Assembly: GCA_944322755.1 (NCBI GenBank)
Contig: CALUPY010000023.1
Coordinates: 1-40,311, forward strand
Direction: 5' to 3'
DNA from: Candidatus Gastranaerophilales bacterium
Lineage (GTDB): Bacteria; Cyanobacteriota; Vampirovibrionia; Gastranaerophilales; Gastranaerophilaceae
DNA: 40,311 nt
Each line of letters opens with the position of its first letter. Within the stretch, counting starts at the first letter, position 1. Positions 33,715 through 40,311 of the stretch are shown here, piece after piece. A program made the translations under genes and the position numbers. The notes beneath the pieces are model-generated. The model saw only the letters and a list, made by a program, of their open reading frames with translations. It ran no database searches and was not told the origin of the DNA.

Positions 33715-34863
33715 CTAAAGATTTATTAATTTTCTAACTTTTTCCCTTGTAATTTTGTCCTGTTCAATGATTGTTTCTATATCAGGACTTGAAATATTTT
33801 TATGATTTTCAAGCATTTCTTTTGTAATTTCATAAATCCGCCACAAAGAAATTTGACCGTTCAAAAATGCAAATACAGCTTCTTCATTAGCCGCATTCAG
33901 GCAAACTGTATAAGTGCCGCCAGCTTTTCCGGCTTCATATGCTAGTTTAAGACAGGGAAATTTTTCTAAATCAGGCTCTTCAAAATCAAGGCGTGCTGCT
34001 TTTACAAAATCAAAACTGTCTGTTTTTATACCCTTTAGACGCTTTGGATAGGACAGTGCATATTGTATAGGGATATGCATACTGGGAAATCCGAGCTGAG
34101 CGATTACACTTCCGTCATAATACTCAACAGCACTGTGCACAATACTTTGCGGATGCACAACAACTTTTATATTTTCGTAATCCATATTGAAAAGATGATG
34201 TGCCTCTATGACTTCCAACCCTTTATTCATCAATGTAGCTGAATCTATAGTTATTTTCTTACCCATATTCCACTTTGGGTGATGAAGAGTTTCTTCTACA
34301 GTTGCTTTTTTTATATCATCAATTGTTTTATTTCTAAAAGGTCCGCCCGATGCAGTAATAATAAGTCTTTGAACATCTTCTGCATTTTTTATGCACTGAT
34401 GGATTGCACTATGCTCACTGTCCACCGGTAAAATTTTTACATTTTTTTCTCCTGCACGTCTCATCACAATATCACCGGCCATAACAAGGGTTTCTTTATT
34501 AGCCAAAGCAATATCAATACCGGATTCTATTGCCCTAAGAGTCGGTTTTAGACCGACTTTTCCGGAAACAGAAACAAGAATCATTTCATTTTCTTTATCA
34601 GTACAAATTTCCTCAAGCCCGGAATCTCCATACAGAATATTTAAATCATTATATTCTTGTTTTAAAATTTGAGCATTTGCCTGTGATTTTACACAAACAT
34701 TTTTCGGTCTGATATATCTAATTTGCTCTCTTATTTTTTCGATATTATCACCTGCGCAAAGAGAAACTACTTCAAAGACGTCCGGCATTTTCGAAATTAC
34801 TTCGATTGCCTGCGTACCGATTGAGCCGGTTGAGCCTAAAATTGAAATCTTTTTCTTTTTCAC
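33715..34863 (-). CDS. dxr: 1-deoxy-D-xylulose 5-phosphate reductoisomerase
   Basis: The 382-residue enzyme has the NADPH-binding start ISILGSTGSIGTQAIEVI (residues 6-23), the ALANKETLVMAGD segment, PVDSEHSAIHQCI with the metal-binding acids, TASGGPF, and WNMGKKITIDSATLMNKGLEVIEAHHLF. It makes 2-C-methyl-D-erythritol 4-phosphate, the first committed step of the non-mevalonate isoprenoid pathway. The start is a GTG at 34863 with a weak GGA upstream; no better ATG is in frame. It is 62 bases after speB on the same strand, at the end of the pilMN-pilO-speB-dxr run. Confidence 0.97.
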   Translation of the reverse strand: MKKKKISILGSTGSIGTQAIEVISKMPDVFEVVSLCAGDNIEKIREQIRYIRPKNVCVKSQANAQILKQEYNDLNILYGDSGLEEICTDKENEMILVSVSGKVGLKPTLRAIESGIDIALANKETLVMAGDIVMRRAGEKNVKILPVDSEHSAIHQCIKNAEDVQRLIITASGGPFRNKTIDDIKKATVEETLHHPKWNMGKKITIDSATLMNKGLEVIEAHHLFNMDYENIKVVVHPQSIVHSAVEYYDGSVIAQLGFPSMHIPIQYALSYPKRLKGIKTDSFDFVKAARLDFEEPDLEKFPCLKLAYEAGKAGGTYTVCLNAANEEAVFAFLNGQISLWRIYEITKEMLENHKNISSPDIETIIEQDKITREKVRKLINL

Positions 34864-34925
34864 TTTTTTTAATCCGTAATCTAATTCTTTCTAATTATAG
34901 CACAATAGAGAATAATAAATGATAT

Positions 34926-35762
34926 TTATAATATCATCAGCACATCACGGATAACTTTAGCTGTTATCGCAGTAGAGACTTCACTTTTGTCATAATCTGG
35001 AGCAAGTTCGACTACATCAGCACCAACTATATCAAAATCTTTCAGATATTTAACCCATTCACATAATTGCGTATATGAAAGTCCTCCTGCCTCCGGGGTT
35101 CCTGTACCGGGGACAACAGAAGGATCCAATACATCAATATCTATAGTCAAAAATATTTTTTCACCTTTAAACACATCAAGCTCCTGCGGGGAATGAATAA
35201 GAGTTCCATACTCTTTCATTAAGTTAAATTCTTCCTGCAATCCCGAACGAATTCCAATCTGCCGTATATTATGGAATCCGGCAAGCTCGCCGATTCTTCT
35301 CATAACAGAAGCATGAGAAAGTTTTTCACCGAGATAATCTTCTCTAAGATCAGTATGCGCATCAAAATGCACTATTTTCAAATCAGGATATTTTTCAATA
35401 CAAGCCTTTACCGCAGGATAAGTTACGAGATGTTCTCCGCCAATACCAAAAAACTTTTTTCCGTCTATATACACCTGACGTGCATTTTCTTCAATCAAAT
35501 CCAATGATGCTTTTGTGTTTCCAAGAGGGAATTCTAACTCACCAGCATCAAAAAAACTTACATCCTCCAGATGTTTTTTAAACACCGGTGAATAATCTTC
35601 CAGTCCCCAGCTTGCAAGGCGAAGTCTCTCCGGAGCAAACCTGCTGCCAGGTCTATATGAACACGTACCGTCAAAAGGAAGTCCAATCATTACAATTTTA
35701 GATTTTTCATAATCAGACTTAGCCCCAATCCAGTCACGGGATAAAAAAGGTCCTTTTAACAT
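34926..35762 (-). CDS. speB: Agmatinase / ureohydrolase family protein
   Basis: The 278-residue protein has the arginase/agmatinase fold. The two-manganese centre is marked by GGEHLVTYPAV (His), HFDAHTDLRED (Asp-x-His-x-Asp) and IDIDVLDPSVVPGTGTPEAGG (Asp-x-Asp). Agmatinase hydrolyses agmatine to putrescine and urea in polyamine synthesis. Other ureohydrolases such as formimidoylglutamase share these ligands, so the substrate is inferred from overall similarity and size. AAGGT precedes the ATG. It starts eight bases after pilO, so it is probably translated from the same message. No speA is nearby. Confidence 0.85.
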   Translation of the reverse strand: MLKGPFLSRDWIGAKSDYEKSKIVMIGLPFDGTCSYRPGSRFAPERLRLASWGLEDYSPVFKKHLEDVSFFDAGELEFPLGNTKASLDLIEENARQVYIDGKKFFGIGGEHLVTYPAVKACIEKYPDLKIVHFDAHTDLREDYLGEKLSHASVMRRIGELAGFHNIRQIGIRSGLQEEFNLMKEYGTLIHSPQELDVFKGEKIFLTIDIDVLDPSVVPGTGTPEAGGLSYTQLCEWVKYLKDFDIVGADVVELAPDYDKSEVSTAITAKVIRDVLMIL

Positions 35763-35770
35763 ATTTTACC

Positions 35771-36325
35771 TTATTTCTTTGAATACAGTGCTATATCAAC
35801 TTTACCTTTAAGAATTTTTTTGTTTCTTTCATAAGGTGTAAGATCAACTCTTGCAATATTGATAAGGTAAGGATAATTATAAATTATATTAAAATAAGAC
35901 TTAAACTGAGAATATGTACCGATAAGTTCAAGTTTTACCACACATACATTGTAGTAATCTTTAATATTGTCGTAGATTACGTCACCGGATGGCGCAGTAT
36001 TGTATTCTATTGAATACAGCTTCATTTTATTTTCTTTAGCAGCAGAAATAATATCCTCAAACATTATACCAAATGTAGAAATAGCATCTCCAGAGCTGCC
36101 TGCTTCGTTTGTATAAATAGGCTTTGCATCTTGCTGCGCAAGTACTTCTTCCTGCTGTTGTTTTTGTTTCATGCTGTCAACTTCAGCTTGCAGCGACGCA
36201 ACTTCTGCCTTTTGCGTTTTCACAGCGCTATATGAATTATACACTTCCTGAGCTTTCGGGACTATATAATATATTCCGGCACCCAATGCAATAACTAATA
36301 CTAATAAAAATATGTTTTTATTCAC
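35771..36325 (-). CDS. pilO: PilO-like type IV pilus inner-membrane protein
   Basis: The 184-residue protein has one N-terminal membrane helix (about 4-22: NIFLLVLVIALGAGIYYIVP), then a coiled coil (about 30-62) and a periplasmic alpha/beta domain, the PilO layout. It likely pairs with PilN in the ring that links the cytoplasmic PilM layer to the secretin. The start is GTG at 36325 with AAAGGA six bases upstream. It follows the PilM-PilN fusion by 29 bases. No PilP or PilQ gene is in the window. The assignment comes from layout and neighbour; sequence identity is low, as is usual for PilO. Confidence 0.82.
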   Translation of the reverse strand: MNKNIFLLVLVIALGAGIYYIVPKAQEVYNSYSAVKTQKAEVASLQAEVDSMKQKQQQEEVLAQQDAKPIYTNEAGSSGDAISTFGIMFEDIISAAKENKMKLYSIEYNTAPSGDVIYDNIKDYYNVCVVKLELIGTYSQFKSYFNIIYNYPYLINIARVDLTPYERNKKILKGKVDIALYSKK

Positions 36326-36354
36326 GATTTATCCTTTCGAACTCAATGAAATTT

Positions 36355-38040
36355 TTATTGAAGAGTTGGCAAATCCTGTACTTTAGGAATTCCGCCATCT
36401 GCCGCAGCAGGAGCATTCGGATCTACCGGAAGCGGATTACCGTTCGCGTCAACTCCGGCCGCAGCTTGTGCCGCAGCTTCAGCTTCCTGTGTTTTTACCT
36501 GTACGTAGTTAGAATTTGTCAATTCAAAGTTATATACCAAATCTGTTGCCTGATCAACATCAACATATGCATTTTCATCTTTGATTCCCAATTTTGAAAG
36601 AATTAAAGATGAATTAGGCACCTGTTCTTTTAAACCTCTAAAGAAGAGATATACGTCATCAACAGAAACAGTCTCGCCTTTTATTGCAAAAGAGCCTTTG
36701 TCATCAGCATAGAAGCTGTTCAACCAGACTTTTTGAGGAATATCGACACCGATTGCATTATAATAAGAAACAGTGCTCGTCATATTTTCCACAATTCTTT
36801 TAGAAGCTGTATAAATATCGATTTTTCCTTTATTTTGTTTTAAATCTTCAAGTTCTTTCTTTAATGTTTGCTGTTGGGTTTCTAACTGGGCTTTTTCAGC
36901 ATTAAGCTTGGATATTGAAGAGTCCAACCCAAAAATAATTCCATAAGAAACAGCCCCTATAATCAACAAAGCAACAACCAAAAGCATAGTAACTTTATCT
37001 TTTTCTATTTCAGTACCAAAAAAGTCTACTGTATCAGGAGCTTTGTAATCTGATATATCAAGGAAATTAAACGCAATACTGAATTCTCTGACTTTATAAA
37101 TAGCAGCACCAATAGCTTCCGGTGTAATAAGCGGAACATAATTGGGCAGAATGTTCAAATCCACATTCATTATAGAATTCTTTGCATATTTGTTACATTC
37201 AAGGAAGAGAACTTCACCAGCGCGTTTCATTTGAATTGCGAGAATTTCTGCACTGATATAGTTAGTTTCACTGATTATCATAAGCCGGTCTGACGGAAAT
37301 TTTGCAAGAGCTGCAGAGGCTGCCTGTCCGACGGCTATATATACTTCGTCATTACTAAATGATTTAAGAGCCAAAGGATCTTCAAAATAGTCTATAACAT
37401 TGTATTTGTTCATTGAAAATACAGCATAACTATTTTGTGAAACGAGTAAGATATTCCAGTTTCTGGAACCCTGGGCAAAGTTTTTGGTAATCTCTGTATA
37501 TTCCAGTGTTTTTAACAGTGAAGAATATGTGTTTTCAATAGCTATTAATGTGGCACCAATATCGTTAAAAATTGATTTAATAGCCTCAACAACACCCTCC
37601 TGAATAGCAGCATATAAAACATATCTGTTTTCGGTTTTATTGTTAGCCTGAACCTCAATCCAGCTGACAACAGGTGTATTTTTTTTGAAAAGATAGTTTT
37701 GTTCAACTTCCGATGTCAAAGCAGTGGTAACACTTTCATCATCCAGCGTGGTCGGAAGATATGTATGTGCAAAATGCACGTTCGGAAGGTTAACAACCAC
37801 ATTTGAATTCTGAGGACTAATACCCAGCTCCGAGAAAAGCTCCAATACGCTGTTTTTAAACTGGGCGTAATCTTCAATTTCTCTGGTTGAAGGGTTATAG
37901 GCTAAAGGGCGATTTGCATATTTAATAACAGATTTTGTTGCAGGATCAACCTGTATCATTTCCAATCCCACATTCAAGGATACTGATATCCCGACTATTG
38001 CTTTAGCTTTTGTTCCAAGACTTGATAAAAAACTACTCAT
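36355..38040 (-). CDS. PilM-PilN fusion, type IV pilus assembly
   Basis: The 561-residue protein joins two normally separate pilus proteins. Residues 1-330 are PilM-like, an actin-fold domain with IVGISVSLNVGLEMIQV at the start, the VVVNLPNVHF strand, and a second half ending VPLITPEAIGAAIY. A short linker leads to PilN: a membrane helix at about 350-371, a coiled coil (374-405) and a periplasmic ferredoxin-like domain to about 520. The last 40 residues are Ala/Pro-rich. In most bacteria PilM binds a short N-terminal peptide of PilN, so fusion would make that contact permanent. The gene starts an operon with pilO. The upstream region is divergent with rlmB. Confidence 0.85.
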   Translation of the reverse strand: MSSFLSSLGTKAKAIVGISVSLNVGLEMIQVDPATKSVIKYANRPLAYNPSTREIEDYAQFKNSVLELFSELGISPQNSNVVVNLPNVHFAHTYLPTTLDDESVTTALTSEVEQNYLFKKNTPVVSWIEVQANNKTENRYVLYAAIQEGVVEAIKSIFNDIGATLIAIENTYSSLLKTLEYTEITKNFAQGSRNWNILLVSQNSYAVFSMNKYNVIDYFEDPLALKSFSNDEVYIAVGQAASAALAKFPSDRLMIISETNYISAEILAIQMKRAGEVLFLECNKYAKNSIMNVDLNILPNYVPLITPEAIGAAIYKVREFSIAFNFLDISDYKAPDTVDFFGTEIEKDKVTMLLVVALLIIGAVSYGIIFGLDSSISKLNAEKAQLETQQQTLKKELEDLKQNKGKIDIYTASKRIVENMTSTVSYYNAIGVDIPQKVWLNSFYADDKGSFAIKGETVSVDDVYLFFRGLKEQVPNSSLILSKLGIKDENAYVDVDQATDLVYNFELTNSNYVQVKTQEAEAAAQAAAGVDANGNPLPVDPNAPAAADGGIPKVQDLPTLQ

Positions 38041-38090
38041 TTACTAATTCCATACTTTTATTTTTTACTAACACATTTATAAAACTGTAA

Positions 38091-38118
38091 GTTACTTATA
38101 ATTATATTATAGTATAAT
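38091..38118 (+). promoter_or_regulatory. Probable rlmB promoter
   Basis: A perfect TATAAT (38113-38118) is preceded after 16 bases by GTTACT (38091-38096). The expected start near 38125 leaves a leader of about 28 bases with AGAGAAAG before the ATG at 38153. The same 112-base spacer must hold the divergent pilMN promoter. Confidence 0.55.
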
Positions 38119-38152
38119 GATTATGGCAATAAATAAAGAGAAAGTAATATAA

Positions 38153-38911
38153 ATGGTGGATAAAGAAAGCATAATATACGGCAAAAACAGTATAACAGAA
38201 GCTCTTGTGTCAGGGAAAAGACAGATTAACAAAATTTTGATTTCAAAAAACACTAATTCAGATTCAAAAATACAGGAGATTGTTAATCTTGCCCGTTCAA
38301 AAGGGATTGTTTTTCAATTTGTACCTAAAGAAAAATTTTCAATATATTCTGAGTTTCCTCACCAGGGCGTTGTTGCGCAAATTTCGCCGGTAAAGTATAC
38401 AGAATTGGACAATTTTTTAGAGAAAAGTACCGGATATAAAAGCGTGGTAATCCTTGACGGCGTAGAGGATCCGCATAATGTAGGCTCGATAATAAGAACA
38501 GCTGTTTGTGCAGGATACGACGCAATAATAATCCCCTCAAGAAGAAATGCACAAGTGAATGCAACCGTAGAAAAAGCATCTGCAGGAGCTATTAACCACA
38601 TAGCAATCATTCAGGTTAATAGTCTTTCGAATACAATCGAAAAGCTTAAAAAACACAACTACTGGATAATTGCAGCAGATGCACAAGGAAAAGATAATTA
38701 TTATGACATAGATTATTGCAATATGAGTTTTGCACTTATTATGGGCGGAGAAGAGACCGGTGTTTCCAGAAATAATTTGAACAAATCAGATTTCATTGTT
38801 AAAATACCAATGTTAAGAAATTTTAACTCTCTTAATGTTTCAAATGCTGCCTCTGCTATTATCTATGAAAGTGTTAGGCAAAAGTTACAAACAACTAAAG
38901 ATAGTGTATAA
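38153..38911 (+). CDS. rlmB: 23S rRNA (guanosine-2'-O-)-methyltransferase, RlmB/TrmH family
   Basis: The 252-residue protein is a SPOUT methyltransferase with an N-terminal substrate-binding domain (about 1-75: YGKNSITEALVSGKRQINKILIS) and a knotted catalytic domain. The motifs are in order: LDGVEDPHNVGSIIRTAVCAG, VEKASAGAINHI, and the S-adenosylmethionine knot LIMGGEETGVSR...IPMLRNFNSLNVSNAASAIIYE. RlmB methylates a conserved guanosine in the ribosomal peptidyl-transferase region. TrmH-family members with a similar domain can also modify tRNA, so the exact target is inferred from domain layout. rpoD follows after 18 bases and is probably co-transcribed. Confidence 0.92.
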   Translation: MVDKESIIYGKNSITEALVSGKRQINKILISKNTNSDSKIQEIVNLARSKGIVFQFVPKEKFSIYSEFPHQGVVAQISPVKYTELDNFLEKSTGYKSVVILDGVEDPHNVGSIIRTAVCAGYDAIIIPSRRNAQVNATVEKASAGAINHIAIIQVNSLSNTIEKLKKHNYWIIAADAQGKDNYYDIDYCNMSFALIMGGEETGVSRNNLNKSDFIVKIPMLRNFNSLNVSNAASAIIYESVRQKLQTTKDSV

Positions 38912-38929
38912 TTTTATAAAGAGGTTGTA

Positions 38930-39928
38930 ATGACAAACAAAGTCGATAAATATTCACACGATGATACACCTGATGAAACTGATGAAGTTTCACTGGAAGA
39001 AATAGAATCCGAACCTGATGATGATGAACTTATCATGTCGGTTGAGGAACCAAAAACTGCTGAAAGTGTCAGCACTATTAATGCTGACGATTCTGTCAAA
39101 ATATATTTACAGCAGATAGGCAAAATTCCTCTTCTTACTCCGGAAGAAGAGCTTGCAGTCGCACGTGACATAAAAGAACACAACTCTGACCGTTCAAAAG
39201 AAATTCTGGTAAATGCAAATTTGAGACTTGTTGTCAGTATTGCAAAAAAATACATAGGACGAGGTCTTTCTTTTCTTGATTTAATTCAGGAGGGGAACAT
39301 GGGGCTTATGAAAGCAGCTGAAAAGTTTGATTATGCAAAGGGCTACAAATTCTCGACATATGCAACCTGGTGGATACAACAGTCTATTACACGCGCCATC
39401 GCTGACAAATCAAGAATTATACGTCTTCCGGTGCATATGATTGAAACTCTGAGTAAGATTAAAAAAGTTACAATGGATTTAACAACAGAGACAGGAAAAG
39501 CCCCGTCAAAAGAAGAAATCGCTTACAGAGTAGGCATTCCAGTCAGCAAACTTTCAGCCCTGATAAAATCCGCACAGTCTACAATCAGCATAGAAACCCC
39601 TGCAACAGTAAAAGATGAATCCTCGAAACTCGGCGATTTTATTGTTGATGAACACACTCTTTCGCCGGACACAAAAGTAACACAGGAAAACCTTTTCGAT
39701 GATATAAGAAAAATGCTGAACCAGCTCAGTCCGAAAGAACGCGATGTTTTGATAATGAGATACGGGCTCAATGATGACGGAGCAAGAAAGACGCTGGAAG
39801 AAATCGGCTCAAGATACGGCGTCTCCCGTGAACGCATACGCCAGATAGAAAACAGGGCTATAAGCAAATTGAAAAAAATATGTAAAAATCATAATCTCAG
39901 CAAAGGGTTAAAAAATTATTTTAATTAA
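38930..39928 (+). CDS. rpoD: Principal RNA polymerase sigma-70 factor
   Basis: The 332-residue protein has the core of the primary sigma factor. Region 1.2 is about 54-85 ([27 protein letters not shown]). Region 2 is about 95-165 with [33 protein letters not shown] and [15 protein letters not shown]. Region 3 is about 170-250. Region 4 is about 265-325 ([14 protein letters not shown], then [19 protein letters not shown]). The first 50 residues are very acidic and short, instead of a long region 1.1. These contacts match the TTGACA/TATAAT-type boxes seen across the window. AGAGG precedes the ATG. rlmB lies immediately upstream. The small size resembles SigA of some Gram-positive and cyanobacterial types. 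Confidence 0.95.
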   Translation: MTNKVDKYSHDDTPDETDEVSLEEIESEPDDDELIMSVEEPKTAESVSTINADDSVKIYLQQIGKIPLLTPEEELAVARDIKEHNSDRSKEILVNANLRLVVSIAKKYIGRGLSFLDLIQEGNMGLMKAAEKFDYAKGYKFSTYATWWIQQSITRAIADKSRIIRLPVHMIETLSKIKKVTMDLTTETGKAPSKEEIAYRVGIPVSKLSALIKSAQSTISIETPATVKDESSKLGDFIVDEHTLSPDTKVTQENLFDDIRKMLNQLSPKERDVLIMRYGLNDDGARKTLEEIGSRYGVSRERIRQIENRAISKLKKICKNHNLSKGLKNYFN

Positions 39929-40311
39929 CGGATTTTGATTTATTAAATTCCAGTTGGGCAAGGTCCTGATTCTCAACCGAGAGTTTTAATCTACTGTCAT
40001 GCTGGCGGATTTTGGCAAGTGCGCCGTGTGCCCGAAGGGCACCCAGCACGTCCTGCGAAGGAATTTGATACGAGTGATTTTTTGCTAAGCAAAAATGAAC
40101 GAGTGAAAAAATTCCGAGCTGCCAATAATCCAAGACTCTGTGTTCAGCATCTTACCGGTTCGGGGTTTTGTGTGGTTTGCGGGGTTTGTAAGATCCTGAA
40201 CAGACACGATTGTTGTGGCGTTTTCGTCCCTCAGGTCCGAATCCGCTTCTTGGATTACGGGCGCTCGCAAAAAGCGTGGTTTTTGCTCGCATGGGCACTT
40301 GCTTCGCATCG
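39929..40311. repeat. GC-richer, hairpin-rich intergenic region with dispersed repeat, cut by the window edge
   Basis: No convincing gene lies here. It is richer in G and C than the genes around it and forms several stems. GTGCCC-GAA-GGGCAC is at 40028-40042, inside GTGC/GCAC arms. GGAATTT/AAATTCC (40060-40066 and 40109-40115) encloses TTTTTGC-TAA-GCAAAAA (40079-40095), flanked by CGAGTGA direct repeats. A long hairpin has arms TGTTCAG-C-ATCTTAC (40141-40155) and GTAAGAT-C-CTGAACA (40188-40202). Its loop is G/T-rich, with four G tracts that could form a two-layer quadruplex. Positions 40265-40311 match the reverse complement of 10447-10493. A dispersed intergenic element is likeliest. A structured RNA is possible. 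Confidence 0.6.

Noticed and set aside
39921-40309. Two overlapping minus-strand frames after rpoD
   Set aside because: They have no ribosome binding sites, run through several strong hairpins and show no protein-like pattern. The region reads as non-coding repeat.

Overview
The window is about 40.3 kb of AT-rich bacterial chromosome with dense, ordinary bacterial gene structure. It starts inside the 5' end of a 16S rRNA gene on the minus strand and ends in a GC-richer, hairpin-rich non-coding stretch. Part of that stretch is repeated, in inverted orientation, at about 10.45 kb. Both edges being repeat sequence fits an assembled contig broken at repeats. The gene mix suggests an uncultured gut-type lineage. 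It includes a B12-dependent class II ribonucleotide reductase, a PilM-PilN fusion with PilO, a NAGPA-type phosphodiester glycosidase, TrkAH, two PlsC acyltransferases in tandem, and many lineage-specific proteins with coiled coils or acidic linkers. My best guess is Candidatus Gastranaerophilales/Vampirovibrionia (Melainabacteria), at roughly even odds. A short, Firmicutes-like DnaK indel is an awkward fit with a cyanobacterial relative.

Layout. 1-645: 16S start, rRNA leader with boxA, and a near-consensus rRNA promoter. 673-6242: a secreted coiled-coil protein, a YbaK/EbsC-type deacylase, a 779-residue EF-hand/heptad-repeat rod protein, a secreted phosphodiester glycosidase, and a 52-residue basic protein. 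6370-10303 (minus): dnaK, a DnaQ-like exonuclease and a MATE transporter. 10304-12463: a long regulatory region carrying the dispersed repeat, then acpP, a candidate structured RNA, and fabF. 12594-14564 (minus): nrdJ. 14843-19984 (plus): plsC, plsC, dapA, trkA, trkH. 20180-23566: a divergent GH13-like protein and three small proteins of unknown function.

23563-31244 (minus) is the most distinctive region. A 105-residue protein, a 969-residue membrane anti-sigma-like protein, an ECF-like sigma factor and a 1221-residue triple-zinc-ribbon/ATPase/TPR protein lie in one direction. The anti-sigma-like protein has an HxxxCxxC zinc motif, about 530 acidic residues, one membrane span and a TonB-C-like tail. 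Together they look like an envelope-to-transcription signalling cassette that I cannot match to a named system.

31485-40311: a small membrane protein, a YitT-family protein, a winged-helix protein with a dyad over its own promoter, a minus-strand run pilMN-pilO-speB-dxr, then divergent rlmB and the principal sigma factor rpoD, and the terminal structured repeat region.

Several genes are separated by strong intrinsic terminators, often placed to serve convergent genes. A few short or membrane-protein genes lack a Shine-Dalgarno sequence and have a -10 box just before the ATG, suggesting leaderless transcripts. No CRISPR array, tRNA, complete insertion sequence or prophage gene was seen.
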